A DNA stretch of 64,000 bases from Prochlorococcus sp. AG-402-K14 (GCA_003216815.1 QCIG01000004.1:30540-94539), one strand, 5' to 3'; counted from the first letter of the stretch, positions 9,920-20,417 are shown. Notes: generated by a model not told the origin, from the sequence alone. Program-made: numbers and translations.

Positions 9920-11101
9920 ATGAAAACTTATAATCGTTTTCCCTTAGACCTAGTTAAGGGTAAAGGCTCATGGGTTTGGGACAACAAAGGCCGTAAATAT
10001 CTTGATGCTGTCGCTGGCATTGCAACTTGTTCACTAGGCCACAGTGATAAAGCATTAATCAAATCATTATCAAAACAATTAAGGAAACTTCAACATGTAT
10101 CTAATCTTTACGGAATACCAGAGCAAGAAGAACTAGCTAAATGGTTAACTTCACAAAGTTTTGCCAAGAGTGTATTTTTTTGCAATAGCGGCGCCGAAGC
10201 AAACGAAGCTGCAATTAAATTGGCAAGAAAATATGGCCATATTGAACGAAACATCGATAATCCAGTCATTCTTTGCTCAAAGGAAAGCTTTCACGGAAGA
10301 ACACTTGCAGCTGTAAGTGCTACAGGGCAACCGAAATACCACAAAGGCTTCGAGCCAATGGTTCAGGGATTTAAGTTTTTTTCTTATAACAACAGTGAAT
10401 CTTTTGAAAATCTATTTGATGACTTAGAAAAAACAGGTCCAAAAATTGCAGCTGTATTTATTGAACCTATACAAGGTGAGGGAGGCATAAATATTGGAGA
10501 AAAATCATTTTTTGAACTCTTAAGAAAAAAATGTACCAACAGCAATGTTTTATTGATATTTGACGAAGTCCAAACTGGAATGGGAAGGACAGGTACTCTT
10601 TGGGGATACGAACAACTGGATATTGAACCTGATGTTTTCACACTAGCGAAAGGACTTGGTGGAGGTCATGCCATTGGAGCTCTATTGGTTAATCAACTAG
10701 CTGATGTCTTTGAGCACGGTGATCATGCCAGCACTTTTGGAGGGAACCCTTTCGCTTGTAGAGCAGCTCTAACCGTTGGGAAAGAAATACAGAGAAGAGA
10801 CCTCCTAAACAGAGTCACCGAGAGAGGGGATCAATTAAAAGAAGGATTAATTAATCTTTCAGATAAATATTCAGATATATTTATTTCCACTAGAGGCGTT
10901 GGTCTTCTTCAAGGTCTCGTTATAAAAGACAATATCAAAACAACATCTCTTGATATTGTCAAATCCGCCTTAGAAGAAAAACTCCTTCTAGTATCAGCTG
11001 GTATAAAAGTATTAAGGATAGTTCCTCCTCTAACTATTACTAAAAAAGAAATCAACGAGCTTTTATCAAGACTAGACAAATGTCTGATGAAACTCTCATA
11101 A
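9920..11101 (+). CDS. argD: Acetylornithine aminotransferase
   Basis: ArgD is a PLP-dependent class-III aminotransferase that makes N-acetylornithine in arginine synthesis. Recognisable parts are the N-terminal WVWDNKGRKYLDAVAGIA, the PLP phosphate site FFCNSGAEANEAAIKLAR, the SFHGRTLAAVSATGQ segment, IFDEVQTGMGRTG and the Schiff-base lysine in TLAKGLGGGH. The frame is open upstream through the tRNA-Leu gene, so the longest ORF is misleading. The first ATG after the tRNA, at 9920, gives 393 residues and the normal family N-terminus. The folC start lies inside its last 22 bases. Confidence 0.95.
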   Translation: MKTYNRFPLDLVKGKGSWVWDNKGRKYLDAVAGIATCSLGHSDKALIKSLSKQLRKLQHVSNLYGIPEQEELAKWLTSQSFAKSVFFCNSGAEANEAAIKLARKYGHIERNIDNPVILCSKESFHGRTLAAVSATGQPKYHKGFEPMVQGFKFFSYNNSESFENLFDDLEKTGPKIAAVFIEPIQGEGGINIGEKSFFELLRKKCTNSNVLLIFDEVQTGMGRTGTLWGYEQLDIEPDVFTLAKGLGGGHAIGALLVNQLADVFEHGDHASTFGGNPFACRAALTVGKEIQRRDLLNRVTERGDQLKEGLINLSDKYSDIFISTRGVGLLQGLVIKDNIKTTSLDIVKSALEEKLLLVSAGIKVLRIVPPLTITKKEINELLSRLDKCLMKLS

Positions 11102-12318
11102 CTCAATCGAATTTGATTTCTAAAAGCAAGTGCACAGAATATAAAGATATGAATCTGGGCATAGATCGTATGTCATTGGCTATTAATGCCATGGGAGACC
11201 CCTGTAAAAGGACACCGGCTATACATATAGCAGGAACAAACGGGAAAGGCTCTATTGCCGCTTTCATTAATAGTGTTCTTAGCTTAGTAAATATCAAAAC
11301 TGGTGTTACCACTTCTCCCCATTTAGTGGATTGGGTCGAGAGAATATGTATCAACAAGTCTCAAATATCAAAAGAAGAATTTCAATCATTAAGTCTGACT
11401 CTTGCTCCAATTGCAAAGAAATATAGCTTGACTCCTTTTGAATGTGTTATTGCAATAGCACTTAAATACTTTACCTTGAAGGAAGTTAAACTTCTTATTC
11501 TTGAAGTAGGACTTGGAGGGAGACTTGATGCAACAACCGCTCATAAATATAGACCTATTATTGCATTTGGAGCCATTGGTCTTGATCATTGTGAATATTT
11601 AGGCGATAGTCTAGAAAGAGTAGCTATTGAGAAAGCAGCTATAATAACTACAAAGAGTACTGTCATTACAGCTGCTCAACACGATATTGTAAAAAGAGTT
11701 TTAGAGGAGACTGCCATGAGGAAACAAGCAGTCATTCATTGGGTAGATCCACTTCCATCAGACTGGCAACTCGGCCTATCAGGATCAATCCAAAAAGAAA
11801 ATGCAGCTGTAGCAAAAGGGGTTATTGAATCCTTAAAAAATATTGGATGGACTATTTCTAAAGGACAAATTCGAGAAGGTTTGTCTCTTGCTAAATGGCC
11901 TGGAAGACTTCAAACAACAAAATGGAAAGGGCTTCCCATAGTTCTTGATGGTGCACATAATCCTCATGCGGCTAAGCAATTATCAATTGAAAGAGACGTA
12001 TGGTCTGATCAAGAAAGTGGAATTATTTGGATACTAGGTATTCAAAAAAGAAAAGACATGATAGGCATTTTGCAAAAGCTAATTAGAGAGAAAGATTTAG
12101 CTTGGATAGTTCCTGTCCCAGGCCAACAAAGCTGGTCTAAAGATCAAATTTTAAGTTCTTGCCCTGAATATAAAAACCAAATCAAAGAAGCGTTTTGTGT
12201 AGAAGAAGTTTTATCAGCACTTAAGAAACAAAGCAGATGGCCCTCTCCACCACCTATCATTTCAGGATCGCTATATTTAATAGGTGATCTTTTTCAAAGG
12301 CAAGTTTTGACAAATTAA
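11080..12318 (+). CDS. folC: Folylpolyglutamate synthase / dihydrofolate synthase
   Basis: FolC is a Mur-ligase-like ATP enzyme that adds glutamate to dihydropteroate and folates. The ATP loop is in HIAGTNGKGSIAAF, followed by TTSPHLVDWVERI. The substrate and metal motif LLILEVGLGGRLDATT and the C-terminal VLDGAHNPHAA complete the signature. At 412 residues it is of normal length. The ATG at 11080 lies within the end of argD (22-base overlap), which points to coupled translation. Confidence 0.94.
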   Translation: MSDETLITQSNLISKSKCTEYKDMNLGIDRMSLAINAMGDPCKRTPAIHIAGTNGKGSIAAFINSVLSLVNIKTGVTTSPHLVDWVERICINKSQISKEEFQSLSLTLAPIAKKYSLTPFECVIAIALKYFTLKEVKLLILEVGLGGRLDATTAHKYRPIIAFGAIGLDHCEYLGDSLERVAIEKAAIITTKSTVITAAQHDIVKRVLEETAMRKQAVIHWVDPLPSDWQLGLSGSIQKENAAVAKGVIESLKNIGWTISKGQIREGLSLAKWPGRLQTTKWKGLPIVLDGAHNPHAAKQLSIERDVWSDQESGIIWILGIQKRKDMIGILQKLIREKDLAWIVPVPGQQSWSKDQILSSCPEYKNQIKEAFCVEEVLSALKKQSRWPSPPPIISGSLYLIGDLFQRQVLTN

Positions 12319-12345
12319 TGTTTAAAAAAAAATAGAGTACTTCAA

Positions 12346-13698
12346 TTAATTGACTTTTATATTCCACCCTTTGAGTTTACCTGGATTCAGAATCCCTTTT
12401 GGATCAAAATTACTCTTTGCTTGAACTTGATCAGCATCAACAACACCAAGGCCTCCATCTTCAACAGTGATTGTATGAGGATTAAAAATCACTGCACCAA
12501 GTTCTTTGCATTGACTAATTAAAAGATTCATGGCTTCTTCCCCCTGCCATTTAACAAGAGGAAGTGAAGCTAATCTTTGAACTCCGTTTTGACGAACACA
12601 TTCTAAATGCCACAAAAGATTTGATCCCCACTCGGATTTCAATTTCCTCATCATTTCCGACTCAGGCTGAGGAAGAAGCATTTGCAAATATGTCCAATCA
12701 GGATCAATGCCACGCATGTGTAAAGTTGTATGATTCCAAGAAAGCTCTCGAAGACCTGTACCTGCCTTCAGATTTTCTGACCCTAAGTCATCAAAATCTG
12801 CACCAGCTGATTTAGCAAGTCGCTCAATTGTACTTACACTATCAGGTGAAACTAAAAGTAAAATTCTATGCTTGCCTGAGGGTTTACCAGACCAATGTGG
12901 AAGAGAATTGACAATTTCTTTCTCTAGTAATGTTCCCAAGTAAAGCTCAAGTGCCGCACAACTAAATTTACTTAATAACTCAACAGCCTGATTCCACTCA
13001 CAACAATCGACAACTATTTGTTGCCATTTAACATATGGAGCAGTTGTGAATGTCAATGCAGTAATAATTCCATTAGTTCCATAAGCATGGTTTAAAGCTT
13101 CAGAATTATTTGCATTCAATTCAAGTTTTCTTGGAGGATCCTCAGTCGTTACTATTTCTAATGCTTGCAAATGCCCAGGATCTCTAAGGAAGCCCCAACG
13201 AACAGATCCTATCCCACCTGAGCCACCAGCTATAAAGCCACCAATCGAAGCGCTTCTCCATGTGCTCGGAAGCAAGCGTAACTGACGACCATGTTGAATC
13301 AACTCATCATTAATATCTCTAAGTAAACAACCAGATTCAACTGTGATTTCACCAGATTTCGAATCGAAACTTCTAATCTTCCTTAGACCAGACATAACCA
13401 TAACAACGCCACCTCTCAGTGGAACACACTGTCCGTAATTCCCTGTCCCAGAACCTCTTAGGGTCAAAGGAGTTGAGAACTTATTACAAATTTGAGCCAC
13501 AAGAATAATTACATCTACCGAAAGTGGTCGAACGACAATATCAGCCAAACAATCTTTTAATTCATTAATTAATATCGGCGAATAATCAAAAAAGTCTTTA
13601 GAGAATCTTTTTAAATCACTAGTCTTATGATAGATCTCTAGATCAGATAATGATTTTAGTTCACTTAAAACTAAAGCTACTTTCTCTGTATTGGTCAT
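12346..13698 (-). CDS. FAD-binding oxidoreductase (GlcD-like FAD/FMN dehydrogenase)
   Basis: This 450-residue flavoprotein has the PCMH-type FAD-binding domain. PLSVDVIILVAQICNK leads into the FAD-contact motif TLRGSGTGNYGQCVPLRGG, then ITVESGCLLRDI and IGGFIAGGSGGIGSVRWG. The C-terminal half has the FAD-linked oxidase fold, ending in FDPKGILNPGK, the classic close of GlcD/D-lactate dehydrogenase relatives. The substrate is unknown; glycolate or another 2-hydroxyacid would be the default family guess. Its start overlaps the stop of the upstream amidohydrolase gene by 4 bases, so the two probably act in one pathway. Confidence 0.85.
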   Translation of the reverse strand: MTNTEKVALVLSELKSLSDLEIYHKTSDLKRFSKDFFDYSPILINELKDCLADIVVRPLSVDVIILVAQICNKFSTPLTLRGSGTGNYGQCVPLRGGVVMVMSGLRKIRSFDSKSGEITVESGCLLRDINDELIQHGRQLRLLPSTWRSASIGGFIAGGSGGIGSVRWGFLRDPGHLQALEIVTTEDPPRKLELNANNSEALNHAYGTNGIITALTFTTAPYVKWQQIVVDCCEWNQAVELLSKFSCAALELYLGTLLEKEIVNSLPHWSGKPSGKHRILLLVSPDSVSTIERLAKSAGADFDDLGSENLKAGTGLRELSWNHTTLHMRGIDPDWTYLQMLLPQPESEMMRKLKSEWGSNLLWHLECVRQNGVQRLASLPLVKWQGEEAMNLLISQCKELGAVIFNPHTITVEDGGLGVVDADQVQAKSNFDPKGILNPGKLKGWNIKVN

Positions 13699-15041
13699 GA
13701 ATCAGAATTACTTAATGTAAATTTTTTGTCTTTAGGCATTTCATTCAGGAATTCACCATTGACTACTACTTTTCTTTTTGACCTTTCAGACAAAGCATTC
13801 ACCCAACTATTAGAATCTAACAAAATGAAATTGGCAGGGCTGCCCTGTTGAAAAAGGCCATCCCATTGAAGGCTTAGAATATGTGCCGATGATGTAGTGA
13901 ATGGAGAAAGGCCCAATCTATCCCAAGGAGACAAATGAGCAATTGGCATCGAGAAAGCCATTAAATTTATAGGATCAAAATTAGACAAGGGAAACCATGC
14001 ATCATTTACATTGTCCCCTCCTACAGATACAACAACCCCTGCCTGTTGAAGTTGAAATATTGGTGCTATAGGCCTTTTCATTAAAGTACATCGATCTTTT
14101 CTTCCAAGTAGCCAAGAATTAGTAAGTGGTAAAGCAACTACTTTTAATTTGTTTCTAGCCATTTTTTTGGCTAAATGTGAAATCGCTTTTTCTCTTAGCA
14201 ATCCCATGCTACTCAAATGACTACAAGTTATTGATATTTCATTCTTGACTTGGTCTAATACTTCAAGAAGTAATTTCAACCCCGCTGCTGGACAAGACTG
14301 AGACTCATCGATGTGAAGATCAATATTACATCTAAGTCTATTTGCGAGTTGCACTAAGTGTAATAAAGACTTAAACGTCTTCTTCTTATTAAAAGGAGGA
14401 GCTATGACTCCTCCTAGAAGATCTCCATTGAAAGCAACTTTTTGCGCTAAAAGCTCACCTTGATAAGTTTGCCAAAAATCAAGTGGAACCAAAGCTACGA
14501 ACTGTAAGAAAATTTTCTCTCGCCATTTTGTTCTAACATTTTCTAGCAAATCCCAATCACTCATTGCAGTTTTTCCAAAGCTATCAATATGAGATCTAAT
14601 TGCTCCGATGCCATTAACAAGGGCAAGGTTCAGAGATTTCTCAATGCTAAAAAGTAATTCCTTTTTCGACCTCAATTGATATTCACTGAGATTTGCTGCT
14701 AGGGCTTCTTCGTAACTACCCTTCAAGTTTGGAGAGCGGGACCATGAGAATGCTTTATCTATATGAGCATGAGGTTCTACAAATCTTGGCAAAAGAATTT
14801 GCGTAGGGATTTTAGAGGTCTCTTTTAAACCCATAATTGAGCTAATCGTTCCATCCCTCCACTCAACTTGAACAAAAGACAAGCCCTCTTTATCAATTGA
14901 GGTACCTAAGACATCCTGTCCATTACCAATCAAACATCTTGGGACAAGAGCATCTATACACCCAGACTTTGTAGGACTTCCAATTAATTCAACATTTTTT
15001 GCAAAATTCACTTTCGAATAGATTTTAATCCCGACTTTCAT
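13695..15041 (-). CDS. Amidohydrolase-family protein (cytosine-deaminase-like)
   Basis: This 448-residue TIM-barrel metal hydrolase has the metal site PHAHIDKAF near residue 90. The later ligands are in DLHIDES and CSHLSS, with the catalytic Asp in VSVGGDNVNDAWFP. This pattern resembles cytosine deaminase/amidohydrolase relatives that hydrolyse C-N bonds in small cyclic or amide substrates. The C-terminal FILLDSNSWVNAL is the usual closing beta-sandwich. The substrate cannot be named. It is translationally coupled (ATGA) to a downstream FAD oxidoreductase. The start is ATG at 15041. Confidence 0.82.
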   Translation of the reverse strand: MKVGIKIYSKVNFAKNVELIGSPTKSGCIDALVPRCLIGNGQDVLGTSIDKEGLSFVQVEWRDGTISSIMGLKETSKIPTQILLPRFVEPHAHIDKAFSWSRSPNLKGSYEEALAANLSEYQLRSKKELLFSIEKSLNLALVNGIGAIRSHIDSFGKTAMSDWDLLENVRTKWREKIFLQFVALVPLDFWQTYQGELLAQKVAFNGDLLGGVIAPPFNKKKTFKSLLHLVQLANRLRCNIDLHIDESQSCPAAGLKLLLEVLDQVKNEISITCSHLSSMGLLREKAISHLAKKMARNKLKVVALPLTNSWLLGRKDRCTLMKRPIAPIFQLQQAGVVVSVGGDNVNDAWFPLSNFDPINLMAFSMPIAHLSPWDRLGLSPFTTSSAHILSLQWDGLFQQGSPANFILLDSNSWVNALSERSKRKVVVNGEFLNEMPKDKKFTLSNSDS

Positions 15042-15215
15042 TAATACGGGTACTTATTCCACAGTAACTTCATTACCTGTCAATTGCGTTGTGATCAAGA
15101 TATAAAAAGTGATAATTTTAATGCTTACTATCTACAATCATCTCAGGCAAAATTTGTTTACCAAAATCATTTTGAAATTTCAAAATGACAATTCATTGGT
15201 AGATTGATAGCACAA

Positions 15216-15289
15216 GGCGGGCGTCGCCAAGTGGTTAAGGCAGCGGCTTGTGGCGCCGCTATTCGGGGGTTCGAATCCCCTCGCTCGCC
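15216..15289 (+). tRNA. tRNA-His(GUG)
   Basis: The acceptor GCGGGCG pairs with CGCTCGC. The anticodon stem GCGGC/GCCGC encloses loop TTGTGGC, giving anticodon GTG. The T arm is GGGGG-TTCGAAT-CCCCT. The histidine identity pair is visible: a genomic G at position -1 (15216) opposite discriminator C73 (15289). The miaB start lies 64 bases downstream. Confidence 0.97.
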
Positions 15290-15353
15290 CTTGAACAATT
15301 CTTTTAGGAATCAATTTCAAAAATCTTTTTCCCAAGAAAAAAATACATCTGCG

Positions 15354-16745
15354 ATGACTGCATCCATAGCATCTAGAAAACAGAACGCATCTATTAAAAC
15401 GAACAGAGGAAGCTATTGGATCACCACTTTTGGCTGCCAAATGAATAAAGCTGATTCAGAGAGAATGTCTGGCATACTCCAAAAAATGGGTTACGAGCTT
15501 GCAGAAGAGGAACTCAAAGCGGATTTAATTCTCTATAACACTTGTACTATTCGTGACAATGCCGAACAAAAAGTTTATAGCTATTTAGGCAAGCAAGCTA
15601 GAAGAAAAAAATTAGATCCACATTTGAAAATCATCATTGCAGGCTGCTTAGCTCAACAAGAAGGTGAAACATTATTAAGAAGAGTTCCAGAGATTGATCT
15701 TGTGATGGGGCCTCAGCATGCCAATCGACTTGAGACGCTACTTAATCAAGTTGATAATGGTAACCAAGTTCTGGCCACCGATGAACAGCATATATATGAA
15801 GACATCACAACAGCACGAAGAGAGAGCGCTATCTGTGGCTGGGTCAACATTATCTATGGATGCAATGAAAGATGCACTTATTGCGTAGTACCTTCGGTTA
15901 GAGGAAAAGAACAATCAAGGAGTCCACAAGCGATTAAAAAAGAGATAGAGGAATTAGCAAAAATTGGATATAAAGAAATAACTCTTCTAGGACAAAATAT
16001 AGATGCTTATGGCAGAGACTTTAAAGCTGATGAATATGATCTTACGGGGCAATTAACGCTTTCGTACTTATTAGAATATATTCATGATATTAAGGGTATT
16101 GAGCGTATTAGATTTGCCACAAGTCATCCTAGATATTTCACTAAGGAGTTAATAGATGTTTGCGCTAAACTTCCTAAAGTTTGCGAACATTTTCATATCC
16201 CATTTCAAAGCGGTAGCAATACAATACTCAAAAAAATGGCTAGAGGCTATACCATTGAAACGTATAAAGATATTATAAATTATATTAAACAAACCATGCC
16301 TAAATCATCTATCACTGCTGATGCAATTGTAGCTTTTCCTGGCGAAACGAATGCAGAGTTTGAAGAAACTTTATCAATAATAGATGATATTAAATTTGAC
16401 CTTGTAAACACTGCAGCATACTCACCAAGGCCAAACACACCAGCAGCTTCATGGCCTAATCAATTGTCAGAAATAATAAAAATAGATAGACTTAGAGAGA
16501 TAAATAAATTAGTCGAGAAGACTGCAAAAGAAAGAAATCTAAGATACTATGGCTCAACGCAAGAAATACTTATTGAGAATATAAATTCTAAAGATAATTC
16601 TCAATTAATGGGGAGAACGCGAACAAATCGATTAACATTCTTCCCTAGATCATCAAGCAATGGAAAATCATATAAACCTGGTGAAATAGTTAATATAAAA
16701 ATTAATGAGATACGTCCATTTTCATTGACTGGAAATTTATTATAA
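15354..16745 (+). CDS. miaB: tRNA-2-methylthio-N6-dimethylallyladenosine synthase MiaB
   Basis: MiaB is a radical-SAM methylthiotransferase that modifies A37 of tRNAs reading U-starting codons. The N-terminal UPF0004 domain has its three cluster cysteines in [24 protein letters not shown] and [11 protein letters not shown]. The radical-SAM CxxxCxxC is in [17 protein letters not shown] domain closes the protein ([10 protein letters not shown] onward). The open frame extends back through tRNA-His; the first sensible start is ATG at 15354, giving 463 residues. A TTG at 15291 would add 21 residues and is less likely. Confidence 0.95.
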   Translation: MTASIASRKQNASIKTNRGSYWITTFGCQMNKADSERMSGILQKMGYELAEEELKADLILYNTCTIRDNAEQKVYSYLGKQARRKKLDPHLKIIIAGCLAQQEGETLLRRVPEIDLVMGPQHANRLETLLNQVDNGNQVLATDEQHIYEDITTARRESAICGWVNIIYGCNERCTYCVVPSVRGKEQSRSPQAIKKEIEELAKIGYKEITLLGQNIDAYGRDFKADEYDLTGQLTLSYLLEYIHDIKGIERIRFATSHPRYFTKELIDVCAKLPKVCEHFHIPFQSGSNTILKKMARGYTIETYKDIINYIKQTMPKSSITADAIVAFPGETNAEFEETLSIIDDIKFDLVNTAAYSPRPNTPAASWPNQLSEIIKIDRLREINKLVEKTAKERNLRYYGSTQEILIENINSKDNSQLMGRTRTNRLTFFPRSSSNGKSYKPGEIVNIKINEIRPFSLTGNLL

Positions 16746-16798
16746 AATGTTAATTACTGAAGTAAATTATCTAAAAAATCATTCATGATTAAAACAAC

Positions 16799-17860
16799 AT
16801 GTCAAGCAAGAAAATCAATGTAGGTCTAGTATTTGGTGGAGACTCAAGTGAACATGAGGTTTCTATCAAATCAGCTAAAACTATATACAATGCTTTATCT
16901 GATTCAGGTAATAATAAACGCTATTTTGTAAGTCCAATATATATAAATAAATGTGGTTTTTGGGGAGATTATGAATATTCAAAATCAATTTTATTGGGTC
17001 ATGAAAAATCGAATGCAAATATAAAAATCACTAAAGATACGGCGAATAATCTATCTAATCTACCCAAAGCAATCAATAAAATAGATGTCTGGTTCCCTGC
17101 ATTACATGGACCTAATGGTGAAGATGGAGCTATTCAAGGATTATTCAAATTAACAGGAAAACCTTTTATTGGTTCAGGAATTCTAGGCTCATCTTTAGGA
17201 ATGGATAAAATAGCAATGAAATCTATTTTAAAATCATTCAATCTTCCCCAAGCACCATATATTTATTTAAACAAAGAAGATGTATTAAATACTTTTTTGA
17301 TGCAATCGATATTTGATAAAATAGATAAAAGGATAAACTATCCATGTTTTGTAAAGCCAGCCAACCTAGGTTCGTCTATTGGCATAACAAAAGCTTACTC
17401 AAAAGAAGAACTTATTAAAGCAATCAAAGTTGCTGCAAGTTTTGATGAGAGGATTATTGTAGAAAAATTTATAGAAGGAAGAGAATTAGAATGCGGAGTA
17501 TTAGGGAAGTCAATCATGAGATCTTCAGTTGTTGGCGAAATTAAATTTGAAACTGATTGGTACACATATGAGTCAAAATATAATGAGAATCTAAGCAGAA
17601 CAATTATCCCAGCTGAGTTAAACATAGATATATCTAATAAGATTCAACAATTAGCTATTGATGCATGCAAGGCCATAAATGCTTTTGGTTTAGCAAGAGT
17701 CGATTTCTTTTATCAAGAAAATACACAAAAGATTTACATAAATGAAGTCAATACATTACCTGGGTTTACAAAAACCAGCATGTATCCAATGTTATGGGAA
17801 GCTTCTGGATTAAAACTAGAAAAACTTGTTGCTAGTCTCATAGAAATATCAAGAGAATAA
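16799..17860 (+). CDS. ddl: D-alanine--D-alanine ligase
   Basis: Ddl makes the D-Ala-D-Ala dipeptide for peptidoglycan. The ATP-grasp layout is clear: the N-terminal GLVFGGDSSEHEVSIKSA, FPALHGPNGEDGAIQGL, the PCFVKPANLGSSIGI lysine/ATP-lid segment, IVEKFIEGRELECGVLG, and the metal-binding IYINEVNTLPGFTKTSMYP. At 353 residues it is close to the family norm. The start is ATG at 16799. It is on the same strand as miaB and the following small membrane protein, ftsQ and ftsZ, a cell-wall and division run. Confidence 0.96.
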   Translation: MSSKKINVGLVFGGDSSEHEVSIKSAKTIYNALSDSGNNKRYFVSPIYINKCGFWGDYEYSKSILLGHEKSNANIKITKDTANNLSNLPKAINKIDVWFPALHGPNGEDGAIQGLFKLTGKPFIGSGILGSSLGMDKIAMKSILKSFNLPQAPYIYLNKEDVLNTFLMQSIFDKIDKRINYPCFVKPANLGSSIGITKAYSKEELIKAIKVAASFDERIIVEKFIEGRELECGVLGKSIMRSSVVGEIKFETDWYTYESKYNENLSRTIIPAELNIDISNKIQQLAIDACKAINAFGLARVDFFYQENTQKIYINEVNTLPGFTKTSMYPMLWEASGLKLEKLVASLIEISRE

Positions 17861-17897
17861 ATTCAACCATGGCCTTTTTAGAACTTTCTTTGCAAAA

Positions 17898-18308
17898 ATG
17901 ATTCACGGTCTCCTTTGGTTGCCATTGTTGATGGCTTTCGTTCTTATAGCTGCCCTTGGTTGGCTAGAAAGAAGGCGACAAAATCTCTATCTCATTTGGG
18001 CTAAAGGTTCAGAGCTGGCCAAACTTGATGGGACAGGCGCTGCTCGATTAAAAGATGGTTTTTTATGTTGGAGCAGCTTCGAAGCAGGTTCTTTCAAGGA
18101 AGAAGCAACTTTCGAAGTTAAAAGATTAGAGATGGTTGAACTAATGGCCCTTAGTTCAGGAGAAGCACCCTTAACAAAAGAATCTCAAGGGCGATGTCGA
18201 CTCAGGCTTATTGGTTCAGGGAAAGAAATAGATGTACCTTTTTCAGATGCTGAGCGTGCCCGTCAATGGATGGATCAACTTATGTCTAAAGCAAGATGCG
18301 ATCTTTGA
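17898..18308 (+). CDS. Conserved cyanobacterial single-TM protein, function unknown
   Basis: I do not recognise a named family. The 136-residue product has one N-terminal membrane helix (about residues 3-24) followed by a soluble beta-rich domain of about 110 residues (LYLIWAKGSELAKLDGTGAARL, with a later RLIGSGKEIDVPF). It probably faces the cytoplasm with a membrane anchor. It sits between ddl and ftsQ and overlaps the ftsQ start by 13 bases. Coupling to a divisome gene makes a role in envelope or division possible, but this is inference. The coding quality looks normal for the region. Confidence 0.8.
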   Translation: MIHGLLWLPLLMAFVLIAALGWLERRRQNLYLIWAKGSELAKLDGTGAARLKDGFLCWSSFEAGSFKEEATFEVKRLEMVELMALSSGEAPLTKESQGRCRLRLIGSGKEIDVPFSDAERARQWMDQLMSKARCDL

Positions 18309-19135
18309 AATCAAACACAAAAAAACGCCGAAAATCAACTAATGACAAACGTATAACAACTAAAAAAAACTCAAATATTTTTCAAAATACAAATTTTCTA
18401 ATTGAAATATGGCAATTACTTGTTTTTTCCAGTACATCAATTTTTTTAATTTTTATATTTTTAAATCAGGCTTGGGAACCAATAGGTTTTGATCAAACAT
18501 ACATAACAGGTCTCTATGGAATAACAAAAAATGATATAAAAAAAATTACTGATAATTTTTATCCAAGAAATTTATTGGAATTAAATCCAAAGGAAATTGA
18601 ATCATATTTGAGAAAAAACCTGCCAATTAAAGATATTTCAGTATCAAGAAGTTTTTTTCCTCCTAAAATTCAACTAAACATAAAAGAAAGAGAACCAATT
18701 GCTTTTGCAATTCGAGACTTATTAAATAGTACAGAAAAAGGGATGATTGATCTTGAGGGGGCTTGGATCCCTCTTCAATATGTAAATAAATCAAACAAAA
18801 ATAAAATAAAATTGTTCATAGAAAATTGGACTCCCAATAAGAAAAATGAAATCACTAAAATAATAAAGAATAGATTTATTCTTCAAAGCCCTCTTCAAAA
18901 AATCAAAATCAGTCCCCTTCAAGAAATCAGTATAAAAACCGAGCATTTCAATGCAGTCCTGTTAGGGGCTGACACTGATCGTCTTATTGAGCAAATTAAT
19001 AAACTTAACCAGCTACAAAATTCATTACCAAATCTTTTAATCAACACAAAAGTAAAGATTGTTGACCTCACAGATCCAAGCAAACCAGAATTAAAAATCG
19101 AAAGAATGCTAAAAAATGAGGAGCAAACCCCTTGA
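18296..19135 (+). CDS. ftsQ: Cell division protein FtsQ (POTRA domain)
   Basis: FtsQ is a bitopic divisome scaffold. The 279-residue product has a basic cytoplasmic tail (about residues 1-35), one membrane helix near residues 42-60 (LLVFSSTSIFLIFIF) and a periplasmic POTRA domain. The POTRA domain holds ITGLYGITKNDI and the typical IKDISVSRSFFPPKIQLNIKEREPIAF. The rest is the variable beta domain. It lies 148 bases upstream of ftsZ on the same strand, the usual order. The ATG at 18296 overlaps the previous gene. Confidence 0.9.
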   Translation: MRSLKSNTKKRRKSTNDKRITTKKNSNIFQNTNFLIEIWQLLVFSSTSIFLIFIFLNQAWEPIGFDQTYITGLYGITKNDIKKITDNFYPRNLLELNPKEIESYLRKNLPIKDISVSRSFFPPKIQLNIKEREPIAFAIRDLLNSTEKGMIDLEGAWIPLQYVNKSNKNKIKLFIENWTPNKKNEITKIIKNRFILQSPLQKIKISPLQEISIKTEHFNAVLLGADTDRLIEQINKLNQLQNSLPNLLINTKVKIVDLTDPSKPELKIERMLKNEEQTP

Positions 19136-19283
19136 TATGACATGTTTTTTTATAGATACCCAAGTAATCAAGAGAGATTCCTCGAGAATTATAGAAATTA
19201 ATTTGTTAATCAATTTTAACCAATAAGCCAACAGAATTCATGGATGATGTTCATAATGCCCAAAACAAGTTCTAATCCTAAAT

Positions 19284-20393
19284 ATGGTGATGGGAATTGG
19301 AAACAAACCTGGTTTCAACATGGATGAAGGAATCCTACCCAGTCAATCTGCACGTATTGAGGTTATTGGTGTTGGGGGTGGAGGAAGCAATGCCGTCAAC
19401 CGAATGATCAATAGTGATCTTGATGGAGTTACATATCGAGTACTCAATACAGATGCTCAGGCTCTGATCCAATCATCTGCAACCCATAGAGTTCAGCTTG
19501 GTCAAAGCTTAACTAGAGGTCTTGGGGCAGGAGGGAACCCAAGCATTGGTCAAAAGGCAGCAGAAGAATCGAGAACTGATCTTCAGCAAGCCCTAGAGGG
19601 AGTTGACTTGGTATTTATAGCCGCTGGCATGGGAGGAGGCACTGGGACAGGGGCAGCACCAGTTGTTGCTCAGGTTGCCAAGGAAAGTGGAGCCTTGACA
19701 GTTGGGATAGTAACCAAACCATTTAGCTTTGAAGGGAAACGTCGCTTAAGGCAAGCCGATGAAGGCATTGCAAGACTTGCAGAAAATGTAGATACACTCA
19801 TAGTCATTCCAAATGACAGACTGAAGGACGTAATTTCAGGAGCTCCTTTGCAAGAAGCTTTTAGAAGTGCTGACGATGTTCTAATGAAAGGAGTTCAAGG
19901 AATAAGCGATATAATTACATGCCCAGGATTGGTTAATGTAGATTTTGCTGATGTACGATCTGTTATGACAGAAGCTGGTACTGCACTACTAGGAATAGGG
20001 TTAGGTTCAGGTAGATCAAGAGCTTTAGAAGCTGCTCAAGCAGCAATTAATAGTCCACTTTTAGAAGCAGCTAGAATCGACGGAGCCAAGGGATGTGTAA
20101 TAAACATAACTGGCGGTAAAGATATGACTCTTGAAGATATGACATCTGCTTCCGAGGTTATATCTGACGTGGTGGATCCTGAAGCCAACATCATTGTTGG
20201 GACTGTTGTAGATGAAAAACTTGAGGGTGAGATTCAGGTAACTGTTATTGCAACTGGATTTGATAGTAATCAAATTTACTCAAATGAAAGGAATAGGGCA
20301 AGACTTTCGCCTCAGTCACTTTATGAACAATCTGAAGGGAAAGAGGCAGGAGCATCAATACCAGAGTTTTTACGTCTAAGACAAAATCGTTGA
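19284..20393 (+). CDS. ftsZ: Cell division protein FtsZ
   Basis: FtsZ is the tubulin-like GTPase that forms the division ring. The start of the GTPase domain is [17 protein letters not shown], the tubulin signature is [15 protein letters not shown], and the T7 synergy loop is [11 protein letters not shown]. The C-terminal end, [12 protein letters not shown], is the conserved tail peptide that binds membrane anchors, here joined by a very short linker. At 369 residues it is normal for cyanobacteria. The ATG at 19284 is used; internal ATGs at codons 3 and 13 are alternatives. The SRP RNA gene lies just downstream on the opposite strand. Confidence 0.98.
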   Translation: MVMGIGNKPGFNMDEGILPSQSARIEVIGVGGGGSNAVNRMINSDLDGVTYRVLNTDAQALIQSSATHRVQLGQSLTRGLGAGGNPSIGQKAAEESRTDLQQALEGVDLVFIAAGMGGGTGTGAAPVVAQVAKESGALTVGIVTKPFSFEGKRRLRQADEGIARLAENVDTLIVIPNDRLKDVISGAPLQEAFRSADDVLMKGVQGISDIITCPGLVNVDFADVRSVMTEAGTALLGIGLGSGRSRALEAAQAAINSPLLEAARIDGAKGCVINITGGKDMTLEDMTSASEVISDVVDPEANIIVGTVVDEKLEGEIQVTVIATGFDSNQIYSNERNRARLSPQSLYEQSEGKEAGASIPEFLRLRQNR

Positions 20394-20417
20394 AACTTAT
20401 AAAATCACTTGAATAAG

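Noticed and set aside
15204..15353. ORF extension of miaB through tRNA-His
   Set aside because: The extension is the tRNA read as codons and has no MiaB likeness; ATG 15354 gives the normal start.
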